From the NCBI GenBank assembly GCA_904419105.1, contig CAJFQR010000041.1:1-11572 (forward strand): a stretch of 11,572 nt of DNA, read 5' to 3'. The translations under genes and the position numbers were made by a program. This document shows, in pieces, positions 1-9,273 of the stretch. How positions within the stretch are numbered: the first letter of the stretch is position 1; each line of letters starts with the position of its first letter. This DNA comes from Candidatus Avimicrobium faecavium. GTDB lineage: Bacteria > Bacillota > Clostridia > Oscillospirales > Ruminococcaceae. The notes under the pieces were generated by a model. That model searched no databases. It saw nothing but the letters and a program-made list of their open reading frames with translations, and was not told the DNA's origin.

Positions 1-6
1 CTCCTC
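1..6 (-). promoter_or_regulatory. Possible ribosome binding site of a gene beyond the window edge
   Basis: On the minus strand the comEC stop codon TGA is followed at once by GAGGAG, a good Shine-Dalgarno sequence. This suggests another gene of the same operon starts just outside the window. In many Firmicutes holA (DNA polymerase III delta subunit) follows comEC, so holA is the first guess, but no coding sequence of it is visible here. Confidence 0.4.
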
Positions 7-2073
7 TCAGTGTGTCCGCCCGACATCGAGCACCAATTCACTGCGCTCCGGTCCTGTCTCCCACAAACTGAGACCGTCGGGAGCCGGGCCAAGCGACGCC
101 GTCCCATCGGGCAGAAGCACTGCATCGGGGACAGTTTCTCCTATTATAGCATAAATATCGAAAAACTTTAAGAGCAAAATATCACCGGCACGCACCTGCA
201 GCCGGTCGCCCCGCCGATAGTCAAGGGCCAGATCCCCATAGAGCTGTATCGTGAGGGTATCCTCTGTGAGAAGCTCCCCGTTGTAGACAGCGTCCAGATA
301 GCTGGTCACCGCTCCGGAATCCGGACCGGCTACCCGGACAGGCGGATACTCGGCGAAGATGCCGGCGGTATCCGGAGCAAGGAGCGAATCATAATCCTCC
401 AGGATGAGCAGGTCCACGTTCTGCACCCGATACCTCCTCAGCTCCTCCAGCATTCCCCCCTCCCGGCCAGCCAGCAACAGCACCGCTCGGTCACCCGAAA
501 GCAGCAGTGTATCCTCTCCCCTGGTGATGACGCGGGCTGTCCCATCCAGCAGGAACGACTCGGTGAGCAGCACCAGTGTCGTCAGAGAGACCGCGAGCGG
601 TATTGCCATTGCCGCAAGCCGTCTGGAGCAGCCTATGACAGTGAGCAACAGAAGCAGCCCCTCCAACAGATAGAGCAACAGCCGCTGAGCCGGGGTGTTG
701 AGATAGAAGACAAAAGGAAATTCAGCAAAGAAAGCCGTCAGCCGGAGGAACAGCCGGGCGAGCAGACCGGCTGGAAAACCAAGGACCGCCGCTACGGTGC
801 TTCCTGCCCCGAAAAGCACAACCGGTACCAAAAGATACCCAAAAAAGAGCAGCGGAGTCATCAGCGGAAGGATCACAAGCCCGGCCAGCAGACCGTTGAG
901 AACGATGCGGCCGTCCATTGCATAGAGCAGCGGCAGGATCACCACCTGGGCAGCGACGCCGCAGGACAGGGAACTTACCGCCGCAGCGCCGGCTTTTCCG
1001 GTTATTCGGAATAGAGGTTTGTCCTCTAAATACCTGGCCAGTCCCGGCGTATAGAGCAGCAGCCCCAGTGTGGCCAGCACCGAGAGCAGAAATCCATAAG
1101 AGAGCGCCGCAAAAGGATCGGCAAGAAGAAGCAGCAACACTGCAAATCCGAGGCTGTTAAGGCTATCTGCTTTACGGCCAATAGCTCGGCCAAAGGCCGT
1201 AACGGAGTACATGATCGCCGACCGCAGCACCGCCTGGTTTCCGCCAGAGAGCAACACAGGGCCCCAGAGCGCAACAAGAAGCAGCGCGGAACGAATGCGC
1301 GGCCGCAGTGGAAGCAGAAACAGCAGCGCCGAAATGATGTCACAGAAAATGGCAATGTGCATGCCGGAGATGGCAAGCACATGGTAGACACCTGCGTCCC
1401 GGGACTGCTCCACATAGTCTGCCTCCCCGGGACGAAGGCCGGTGACCAATGCGCTGAGCAGGCTGCCAGTCTCCTGTCCGAATTGCCGTGTAAACCCCCG
1501 GCTCACTGCGGCACGCAGCGAGGCAAAGCCGCCCTTCAGCGGGTAAAGCGGCTCCGACAGGCGCTCTATCTCTCCATCGGCAAAGCAGTAGAGATAACGG
1601 CTCTCCCCGGCGGAGGAGCGGTACTCGGAGGTCAGTGGATCGTTAAAGGTGACCTCAGCGGCACAGCGGAAGCTCTCCCCGGCCTGCAGTTCGTCGGCAG
1701 TGGTACACCAGAGGGTCAGGCGAACCCTCTCCACTGTGCCGGCTTCCCCGGTTACGGTACCGAAACACTCATACATATTTTTATCCCGCTGTTCGGTGAC
1801 CGTTGCAATGACCACTGCCCGGGTCCCGTCCAGCGGTACACAGGCGGTACGCACCAGCTGCAGGCGCAGCAACAGATAGAGGATCCCAACAGCTCCAGCC
1901 AGCAGCACGATGGCCGCACGCCGGAACCGGCGGTCTTTGGAACGGCCGGAGCAGATCAGTGCCGCCAGGATGCAGATCGGCAGGAGCAGCAGCGCCTTTT
2001 TCCCGAGATACAAAACGGCCGCCGTCGTCAGCAGTACCGAAAAGCCTACATCAAACAGCGGTCGTTTCATCAT
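7..2073 (-). CDS. comEC: ComEC/Rec2-family DNA uptake channel protein with degenerate C-terminal domain
   Basis: A 688-residue polytopic membrane protein of the ComEC/Rec2 family, which forms the inner-membrane channel carrying single-stranded DNA into the cell during transformation. In order: N-terminal hydrophobic segments (about residues 10-75), a soluble OB-like region (about 85-170), then the hydrophobic Competence domain (about 200-510) with the family hallmark HVLAISGMH at 231-239 and VLRSAIMYS at 282-290. The tail (about 510-688) sits where a metallo-beta-lactamase-like domain normally lies, but there is no HxHxDH motif: the equivalent stretch reads LLILEDYDSLL. It is somewhat shorter than the about 770 residues of the Bacillus protein. 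Two in-frame ATGs (2073 and 2070) follow AAAGGA with spacings of 5 and 8, so the start could be three bases later. It is the last visible gene of the alaS operon, 36 bases after the phosphoribosyltransferase. Family identity is firm; whether it works in DNA uptake is inference, since no other com gene is in view. Confidence 0.9.
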   Translation of the reverse strand: MMKRPLFDVGFSVLLTTAAVLYLGKKALLLLPICILAALICSGRSKDRRFRRAAIVLLAGAVGILYLLLRLQLVRTACVPLDGTRAVVIATVTEQRDKNMYECFGTVTGEAGTVERVRLTLWCTTADELQAGESFRCAAEVTFNDPLTSEYRSSAGESRYLYCFADGEIERLSEPLYPLKGGFASLRAAVSRGFTRQFGQETGSLLSALVTGLRPGEADYVEQSRDAGVYHVLAISGMHIAIFCDIISALLFLLPLRPRIRSALLLVALWGPVLLSGGNQAVLRSAIMYSVTAFGRAIGRKADSLNSLGFAVLLLLLADPFAALSYGFLLSVLATLGLLLYTPGLARYLEDKPLFRITGKAGAAAVSSLSCGVAAQVVILPLLYAMDGRIVLNGLLAGLVILPLMTPLLFFGYLLVPVVLFGAGSTVAAVLGFPAGLLARLFLRLTAFFAEFPFVFYLNTPAQRLLLYLLEGLLLLLTVIGCSRRLAAMAIPLAVSLTTLVLLTESFLLDGTARVITRGEDTLLLSGDRAVLLLAGREGGMLEELRRYRVQNVDLLILEDYDSLLAPDTAGIFAEYPPVRVAGPDSGAVTSYLDAVYNGELLTEDTLTIQLYGDLALDYRRGDRLQVRAGDILLLKFFDIYAIIGETVPDAVLLPDGTASLGPAPDGLSLWETGPERSELVLDVGRTH

Positions 2074-2109
2074 AATGTTCCTTTCATTCGGCAGGGCCGA
2101 TCAGGTCTT

Positions 2110-2646
2110 TTACTTGAAGAAGAGCGGGAGCTCGCCGAGAAAGACCACATCAGTACGGTTCTTGGCATCGCCTTCGGCGAGGACGGCACACTTGCCGGCA
2201 ATCAGACCGCCGGACTTCTCCACCAGCTTCTCCAGGGCGTTCATCGACTCACCGGTGGAAACGACATCGTCGACGATGAGCACCCGCTTGCCCTTGATGG
2301 CCTCCATATCCGAGCTGTCCAGATACAGGGTCTGTACCTGGGCGGTGGTAATGCTCTTGACCGATACCGAGACAGGATCGTGCATATAGAGCTTGATGCT
2401 CTTGCGGGCGAGGATATACTTTTTGCCGGACTGACGGGACATCTCATAGGCCAGCGGGATCCCCTTCGATTCGGCAGTAATCAGGATATCAAAGTCACCG
2501 ACCCGCTTGAGCAGTTCTTCCGCGCTGCGAATGGTAATCTCCACATCGCCGAACATAACGAAACCGGCAATGGAAAGGTTCTCGTTGAGCGGGCAGATCG
2601 GCAGGTCCCGCTCGAGACCTGCAACATGCAGCTTATAGGTTTCCAT
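2110..2646 (-). CDS. Phosphoribosyltransferase, type I fold, adenine-PRT-like
   Basis: A 178-residue soluble protein of the type I phosphoribosyltransferase fold, which transfers a phosphoribosyl group from PRPP, usually to a purine base in salvage. The PRPP-binding loop is clear: VLIVDDVVSTG at residues 122-132, with the two acidic residues and the following TG. The segment FDILITAESKGIPLAYEM (about 52-69) matches the strand-turn before the flexible loop in adenine-type enzymes, and RKSIKLYM lies at 81-88. The N-terminal 35 residues do not look like classic Apt, so I leave the symbol blank; a purine substrate is likely but not shown. The start ATG follows AAAGGAG at 8 bases. The gene lies 39 bases after the HIT gene and 36 before comEC in the alaS transcription unit. 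A regulatory role, as in the PurR/Xpt branches of the family, cannot be excluded. Confidence 0.85.
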   Translation of the reverse strand: METYKLHVAGLERDLPICPLNENLSIAGFVMFGDVEITIRSAEELLKRVGDFDILITAESKGIPLAYEMSRQSGKKYILARKSIKLYMHDPVSVSVKSITTAQVQTLYLDSSDMEAIKGKRVLIVDDVVSTGESMNALEKLVEKSGGLIAGKCAVLAEGDAKNRTDVVFLGELPLFFK

Positions 2647-2685
2647 ATATGATTCTCCTTTATCTTATGCAAACAAAGTGCGGGA

Positions 2686-3027
2686 TTACAGAGCCGGCCA
2701 GGCCAGCTCCTTGCCACCAAGGATGTGGAAATGCAGATGCGGCACGCTCTGTCCACCGTCTTTCCCTATATTGGATACCACGCGATACCCATCGCTGAGG
2801 CCCTGCTCTCTGGCTACCTTGGCGATGACGGTAAAGAGATATCCCACCAGCTCACAGTTGGAGGCGTCTATGGCGTCCACCGACTGGATATGGACTTTGG
2901 GGATCGCCAGCAGATGCACCGGCGCCACCGGAGCAATATCCTTGAACACCAGTACACGGTCGTCCTCATAGACCTTCGTGGAGGGGATCTCCCCCGCCGC
3001 AATCTTGCAGAACAGGCAGTCTTCCAT
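2686..3027 (-). CDS. Histidine triad (HIT/HinT) nucleotide-binding hydrolase
   Basis: A 113-residue cytosolic protein of the HIT family, HinT branch. Such proteins hydrolyse nucleoside phosphoramidates and aminoacyl-adenylates, acting as dimers. The diagnostic motif HLHFHILGG lies at 97-105 (His97, His99, His101), and by family analogy His99 is the nucleophile. The N-terminus CLFCKI gives the Cys4-x2-Cys7 pair seen in zinc-binding HinT proteins, and length matches the usual 110-115. The start follows AAAGGAG at 9 bases. It sits 38 bases after alaS. Since HinT proteins can cleave aminoacyl-AMP made by tRNA synthetases, a link to the neighbour is biochemically plausible, but this is inference from context. 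Confidence 0.93.
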   Translation of the reverse strand: MEDCLFCKIAAGEIPSTKVYEDDRVLVFKDIAPVAPVHLLAIPKVHIQSVDAIDASNCELVGYLFTVIAKVAREQGLSDGYRVVSNIGKDGGQSVPHLHFHILGGKELAWPAL

Positions 3028-3065
3028 TGCAAATCGCTCCTTTCATCGTATCAGGCGCCGGGCGA

Positions 3066-5729
<2,664 letters not shown>

Positions 5730-5771
5730 AGATTTTCCCTCCTATACAGTTGCAAAAACGATGCGGATCGC

Positions 5772-5810
5772 AAAAGAAAAAGCCTTCGCCCCAAACAATG
5801 GGACGAAAGC
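5772..5810 (-). terminator. Regulated intrinsic terminator of the alaS T-box
   Basis: On the minus strand GCTTTCGTCCCA pairs with TGGGGCGAAGGC (12 pairs, two G-U) around a TTGTT loop and is followed by TTTTTCTTTT. This hairpin competes with the antiterminator at 5825-5839 and ends transcription when tRNA-Ala is charged. Confidence 0.93.
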
Positions 5811-6031
5811 TGCCAAAACCCGTTCCGCGGTACCACCCAAATTGCACCGAGAGAGCCCGGTACCCCTTCGAGGCGGCCTAACGCGCCGCAAACGCCGGTA
5901 TTCTTCACACCGGAGCTCGGGGATGGCCCAACACCGCCGCCAACGGAAACCTTTCAGCAAATGGCTCCCTCTCTCTATGATGGCAGGCGGGAATTCTTCC
6001 CGTCAAAGCTGTTTTCGCGATTCACATTACA
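5772..6031 (-). ncRNA. T-box leader (tRNA-Ala sensing) of alaS
   Basis: An untranslated leader of about 260 bases that binds uncharged tRNA and chooses between antiterminator and terminator. Read on the minus strand, it has the AG-bulge run AGAGAG (5971-5976), a distal Stem I hairpin GGGAGCC/GGTTTCC (5963-5969 with 5945-5951), and the antiterminator core TGGGTGGTACCGCGG (5825-5839), whose TGGT complements an ACCA tRNA tail. My hand fold of the lower Stem I pairs CCGCC-T-GCC with GGC-GGCGG and GGGA with TCCC. That leaves TGTTGGGCCA in the specifier loop, so the codon read is GCC (5925-5927), alanine, matching alaS. The usual GAA before the codon is absent, so the specifier is less certain than the T-box itself. 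The 5' end is estimated from the promoter. Confidence 0.93.
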
Positions 6032-6037
6032 AGACAT

Positions 6038-6066
6038 AGTATAGGCGTAAAATTCGGAAAAGTCAA
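6038..6066 (-). promoter_or_regulatory. Sigma-A-type promoter of the alaS operon
   Basis: On the minus strand TTGACT (-35, 6061-6066) and TATACT (-10, 6038-6043) are separated by exactly 17 bases. Each differs from consensus at one position. The predicted start near 6031 fits the 5' end of the T-box. The -35 lies within one arm of an inverted repeat (6062-6105). Confidence 0.85.
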
Positions 6067-6105
6067 GGCATTTTCCTCAAAAAAGAGGGAGACATCCGCC
6101 TTGAC
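6062..6105. repeat. 8-bp perfect inverted repeat between divergent alaS and pfk promoters
   Basis: GTCAAGGC (6062-6069) and GCCTTGAC (6098-6105) are perfect inverted copies 28 bases apart. A smaller CCTC/GAGG pair (6075-6078, 6085-6088) is nested almost centrally. The left arm covers most of the alaS -35 box; the right arm lies 10 bases before the pfk -35 box. Neither predicted transcript includes the repeat, so if it matters it acts as DNA, for instance as an operator. Chance occurrence is quite possible. Confidence 0.4.
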
Positions 6106-6115
6106 GAGGCTTTTG

Positions 6116-6144
6116 TTGTACACCGGGGGGCTTTGTGGTATGAT
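6116..6144 (+). promoter_or_regulatory. Predicted promoter of the phosphofructokinase gene
   Basis: TTGTAC (-35, 6116-6121) and TATGAT (-10, 6139-6144) are separated by 17 bases. The -10 is one base from consensus, the -35 is weaker. The predicted start near 6151 leaves a leader of about 45 bases. TTGACG at 6101-6106 is a better -35 by sequence but has no -10 at a workable distance. Confidence 0.7.
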
Positions 6145-6195
6145 AGAGATAATCCATATTATCATCCAAAATCTGTTGCAAAAGAGGTGCGTATT

Positions 6196-7443
6196 ATGAA
6201 GAAAAATCTGCTTGTGGCCCAGTCCGGCGGGCCCACAGCGGTGATCAACGGCAGCCTGAGCGGTCTGATCCGGGAGGCCATGTGCCATCCTGAGGTGATC
6301 GGTGCGGTATATGGCGCAGTAAACGGTATCGAGGGAATCCTCCAGGACCGCATCATCCGGGTGGACGATCAATTCGCCTCCGCCGCGGACTTTGAACTGC
6401 TCTGTCACACTCCCTCCTCTGCCCTCGGTTCCTGCCGGTTCAAAATGCCCTCACCGGAGTCCGGCGCCGCGGAATACGCCCGGCTGCTGGAGATCTTCCG
6501 CAAATATGAGATCGGATTCTTCGCCTACATCGGCGGCAACGACTCGATGGACACCGCCAACAAGATCGCCAATTACTGCTATGAGCACGGCGAGGAGGTC
6601 CGGGTGGTGGGCGTGCCCAAGACCATCGACAACGACCTGCCGGTGACCGACCACTGCCCGGGGTTCGGCTCAGCGGCCAAGTACATCGCCACCACGCTGA
6701 TGGAGATCAGTGCTGACTCTGCGGTATATCCTCTCAAGTCGGTAACCGTTGTCGAGATTATGGGTCGCAACGCCGGCTGGCTCACGGCGGCTTCGAGCCT
6801 GTCCCGGGCTCTTGGCGGAAGCTACGGACCGCAACTGATCTATCTGCCGGAGGCGGCCTTCGATGTGGATTGCTTCCTCGACGATGTCAGAGGTGCGCTA
6901 GAAAAAGAGGATTCGGTCGTCATCGCCGTCTCGGAGGGCGTGCGCCTGGCGGACGGCAGTTATGTGGCGGAGAGCATGCAGTCGGGACAGGTGGACGCCT
7001 TCGGCCACAAGTATCTGGCCGGTGTGGGCAAATACCTGGAACGGCTCATCGCCGACCGTATTGGCTGCAAGGTGCGCTCCATCGAACTGAGCGTGTTGCA
7101 GCGGGCAGCCTCTCATCTGCAGTCGGGCACCGATCTGGCCGAGGCAATCCGCACCGGTGAGACGGCAGTGCAGTTCCTGATCGCCGGCAAAACCCGGGTG
7201 ATGGTAGCGCTGCGTCGGATCTCCAATGAGCCCTACCGCATCGGGTACGAGGCAGTGCCACTGGAGGCGGTGGCCAATGTGGAGCACAAGATCCCCAGAG
7301 AGTGGATCAACGAGGCAGGCAACGGCGTCCGAGAGGAGCTGGTGCGCTATCTGGCGCCGCTCATCCAGGGGGAAACAGCCGTCCCGATGAAAGACGGCGT
7401 ACCGGTGCATTTCGCCTTTGACAAGACGCCGATCGAGGGATGA
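6196..7443 (+). CDS. 6-phosphofructokinase, pyrophosphate-dependent type
   Basis: A 415-residue cytosolic enzyme of the PFK-A family that phosphorylates fructose 6-phosphate to fructose 1,6-bisphosphate in glycolysis. The N-terminus LVAQSGGPTAVIN (5-18) binds the phosphoryl donor. The donor signature GGNDS is at 113-117 and PKTIDND at 141-147; MGRNAGW at 189-195 is the substrate-side motif. ATP-dependent enzymes have Gly where this protein has Asp116 and Lys142. The Asp/Lys pair marks pyrophosphate-dependent enzymes, a rule known from the family, so the donor is probably pyrophosphate and the reaction reversible. It is longer than bacterial ATP enzymes (about 320), as in the long clostridial PPi group. 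I chose ATG 6196 because GAGGTG (6184-6189) precedes it at 6 bases and the family homology begins there. An in-frame ATG at 6133 would lie inside the promoter. The gene is monocistronic and divergent from alaS, and no clear terminator follows it. Confidence 0.93.
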   Translation: MKKNLLVAQSGGPTAVINGSLSGLIREAMCHPEVIGAVYGAVNGIEGILQDRIIRVDDQFASAADFELLCHTPSSALGSCRFKMPSPESGAAEYARLLEIFRKYEIGFFAYIGGNDSMDTANKIANYCYEHGEEVRVVGVPKTIDNDLPVTDHCPGFGSAAKYIATTLMEISADSAVYPLKSVTVVEIMGRNAGWLTAASSLSRALGGSYGPQLIYLPEAAFDVDCFLDDVRGALEKEDSVVIAVSEGVRLADGSYVAESMQSGQVDAFGHKYLAGVGKYLERLIADRIGCKVRSIELSVLQRAASHLQSGTDLAEAIRTGETAVQFLIAGKTRVMVALRRISNEPYRIGYEAVPLEAVANVEHKIPREWINEAGNGVREELVRYLAPLIQGETAVPMKDGVPVHFAFDKTPIEG

Positions 7444-7479
7444 GCCTTCCTCCTATCGAAAAATTTTCCTAAAAAACTG

Positions 7480-7508
7480 TTGACAAATTTATCAAACTGG
7501 ATTATACT
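7480..7508 (+). promoter_or_regulatory. Strong sigma-A-type promoter of the met T-box operon
   Basis: A consensus -35 TTGACA (7480-7485) and a -10 TATACT (7503-7508) are separated by 17 bases, with an AT-rich stretch just upstream. The predicted start near 7515 fits the beginning of the T-box leader. Confidence 0.9.
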
Positions 7509-7514
7509 TGCAGA

Positions 7515-7827
7515 CAAGTTCACAAACCGAAAGACGGAGATGGGGAGAGTAATCCCGGACGAGTATCCGACAGAGAGCCCTGGCAGCTGAGAAAGGGCGA
7601 TACGACCCGTGATGAACATGGCCCCGGAGTTGCGTACCGAGCCGCAGAGCGGTAAGGCTACGACGGGAGTGCCCGTTACAGCAATAGAGTATAACCCGAT
7701 ATCCGGGCGTACTTGATGAGGTTGTTCCTGTGAAGGAACAACGAACAAAGGTGGTACCGCGTAGTCGAATGATTTTTCGGCCTCGCCCTTTGGTCTTTAC
7801 GATAAGACCGGGGGCGAGGTCTTTTTT
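7515..7827 (+). ncRNA. T-box leader (tRNA-Met sensing) of metNIQ
   Basis: A leader of about 310 bases with all main T-box landmarks. GGGGAGAGTAAT (about 7541-7552) holds the AGTA of the specifier loop's 5' side. AGAGAG (7572-7577) is the AG bulge, followed by a GCCC/GGGC distal hairpin (7577-7580 with 7595-7598). The specifier region reads GATGAACATGGCCCC, giving ATG (7618-7620) between GAAC and the CCCC that closes Stem I on GGGG. The antiterminator core AAAGGTGGTACCGCG lies at 7747-7761, its TGGT complementary to an ACCA tail. The Met codon agrees with the downstream methionine importer. Uncharged tRNA-Met should therefore switch uptake on. Confidence 0.95.
7781..7827 (+). terminator. Regulated intrinsic terminator of the met T-box
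   Basis: CCTCGCCC pairs with GGGCGAGG and, after a small internal loop with possible G-U pairs, GGTCTT pairs with AAGACC around a TACGAT loop. CTTTTTT follows. It ends 32 bases before the metN start codon. Confidence 0.94.
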
Positions 7828-7847
7828 CTGCCCTCGGGACATTCTTC

Positions 7848-7854
7848 GAGGTGA
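7848..7854 (+). promoter_or_regulatory. metN ribosome binding site that decides the start
   Basis: GAGGTGA ends 5 bases before ATG 7860. An in-frame GTG at 7851 would lie inside this Shine-Dalgarno and lack one of its own, so the ATG is the better start. Confidence 0.75.
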
Positions 7855-7859
7855 CAGAT

Positions 7860-8603
7860 ATGATCCAGATTGAAAATCTGAAAAAAAACTTTCACACTAA
7901 AACCGGCGATGTGGAAGCACTTCAGGGCATCTCCGCACGCATTGAAGATGGGGACATCTTCGGCATCATCGGACTGTCCGGCGCCGGAAAGTCAACGCTG
8001 CTGCGGTGCATCGCTCTGCTGGAGATCCCCTCCGAGGGAAGCATCAAAATAGACGGCAAGGATCTCTCCGCCCTGAAAGGACGGGAACTCACCGCACACC
8101 GGCGTCAGATCGGCGTCATCTTCCAGGGGTACAATCTGTTGATGCAGCGCACCGTAGCAAAAAATATCGCCTTCCCGCTGGAGATCGCCGGGGTATCCAA
8201 GCCGGAGATCACAGAACGGGTGGCGAGATTGATCCGGCTGGTGGGGCTCGAGGGAAAGGAAAGCAGCTACCCCTCCCAGCTCTCCGGCGGGCAATGCCAG
8301 CGTGTGGCCATTGCCCGGGCACTGGCCAACAACCCGAAGGTGCTGCTCTGTGATGAGCCGACCTCGGCGCTGGATTCCTTCACCACCAAGGCCATCTTGG
8401 ATCTGCTCCGGGACATCAACCGGCAGCTCGGGGTGACCATCATCATCATCACACATGAGATCGGAGTCGTCCGGCAGATCTGCAACCGGGTGGCCGTCAT
8501 CGAATCGGGCCGCTTTGCCGAAAACGGACCGGCCGCGGAAGTCCTTGCCGCACCAAAAAGTGTGGCGGCAAGGCAGTTGATCGGAGTAGGAGGTGCACTG
8601 TAA
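7860..8603 (+). CDS. metN: Methionine ABC importer, ATP-binding subunit, lacking the NIL domain
   Basis: A 247-residue ABC ATPase that powers methionine uptake from the cytosolic face of the MetI dimer. Motifs: Walker [10 protein letters not shown] (38-46), Q-loop IFQGYNLL (87-94), signature LSGGQ (141-145), Walker B LLCDEP (162-167) and H-loop His199 in IIITHE. The segment [19 protein letters not shown] is very close to MetN proteins, and the metI and metQ neighbours and the Met T-box settle the substrate class. MetN usually has about 340 residues, with a C-terminal ACT-like NIL domain through which bound methionine blocks transport. Here the protein stops soon after the nucleotide-binding domain, ending in GVGGAL, so that brake is absent. 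The end is not a frameshift artefact as far as I can see: metI starts by a one-base TAATG overlap with its own AGGAGGTG site. Specificity for D-methionine or related compounds is possible. Confidence 0.93.
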   Translation: MIQIENLKKNFHTKTGDVEALQGISARIEDGDIFGIIGLSGAGKSTLLRCIALLEIPSEGSIKIDGKDLSALKGRELTAHRRQIGVIFQGYNLLMQRTVAKNIAFPLEIAGVSKPEITERVARLIRLVGLEGKESSYPSQLSGGQCQRVAIARALANNPKVLLCDEPTSALDSFTTKAILDLLRDINRQLGVTIIIITHEIGVVRQICNRVAVIESGRFAENGPAAEVLAAPKSVAARQLIGVGGAL

Positions 8604-9271
8604 TGGCTGACCTGTTTGCAAGATACGCCCCGCTCCTGGTGCAGGGACTGGAGGAGACGCTGTATATGACCGTCCTCTCCACCATTTTGGCCTATGTATT
8701 CGGCCTGCCGCTGGGCGTACTGGTGTATGTCACCAAAGAAGGCGGCATCCACCCGTACCAGCCACTCAACCAGGTACTCGGCTGGATCATCAACCTGATC
8801 CGTTCGGTGCCGTTTTTGATCCTCATCGTCACCCTTAACCCTCTCTCAAAGCTCATTGCCGGCACCTCTATCGGGCCCAGATCCTCGATCTTCGCTCTGG
8901 TGGTAGCGGCTGCCCCGTTCGTAGCCCGGATGGTCGAATCCTCGCTGGAGGAACTGAGCACCGGTGTAGTGGAGGCGGCCAAGACGATGGGAGCCTCCGA
9001 TCTGCAGATCATCACCAAAGTGCTCATTCCCGAGAGCGTGCCCTCGCTGATCCGCGGGCTGTCCATCTCGGCGATCACCCTGATAGGCTATTCGGCTATG
9101 GCCGGTGTTGTAGGCGCCGGCGGCCTTGGCGATATAGCGATCCGATATGGCGTACACCGCTATGAGGAAAACGTAATGTACATCACTGTCATCCTGATCG
9201 TGGTGGTGGTCCAGGTGATCCAGTCCGCCTTCAACCTCACTGCCCGGCAGATCGACAAGCGCAACCGCTGA
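8603..9271 (+). CDS. metI: Methionine ABC importer, permease subunit
   Basis: A 222-residue inner-membrane permease, matching the usual 217 or so. Five hydrophobic segments are visible (about 22-43, 58-78, 94-111, 153-173, 191-207). The cytoplasmic EAA coupling loop [20 protein letters not shown] lies at about 124-143 and should dock on Met[23 protein letters not shown] (about 162-183) is split here as [13 protein letters not shown] followed by LGDIAIRYG and is typical of MetI. The ATG overlaps the metN stop by one base (TAATG) and has AGGAGGTG upstream, which suggests translational coupling at about equal levels with MetN. The gene is intact. Confidence 0.95.
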   Translation: MADLFARYAPLLVQGLEETLYMTVLSTILAYVFGLPLGVLVYVTKEGGIHPYQPLNQVLGWIINLIRSVPFLILIVTLNPLSKLIAGTSIGPRSSIFALVVAAAPFVARMVESSLEELSTGVVEAAKTMGASDLQIITKVLIPESVPSLIRGLSISAITLIGYSAMAGVVGAGGLGDIAIRYGVHRYEENVMYITVILIVVVVQVIQSAFNLTARQIDKRNR

Positions 9272-9273
9272 CC

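Noticed and set aside
1357..2652. A 431-codon open frame on the plus strand opposite comEC and the phosphoribosyltransferase gene
   Set aside because: It spans two real minus-strand genes and the gap between them, with no domain or plausible ribosome binding site; it is a composition shadow.
6101..6130. TTGACG at 6101-6106 as the pfk -35 box
   Set aside because: At 16-18 bases downstream there is only a GC-rich CCGGGGGG stretch, no -10 element.
6133..6195. An N-terminal extension of the phosphofructokinase from ATG 6133
   Set aside because: This ATG lies within the promoter upstream of the -10 box and has no ribosome binding site; GAGGTG before ATG 6196 and the family N-terminus fit the shorter form.
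6022..6408. A 128-codon minus-strand frame covering the alaS-pfk promoter region
   Set aside because: It overlaps both divergent promoters and the start of pfk and ends near the T-box; no motif supports it.
7535..7842. Short open frames across the met T-box leader, both strands
   Set aside because: The region is explained by promoter, Stem I, antiterminator and terminator structures; the frames have no support.
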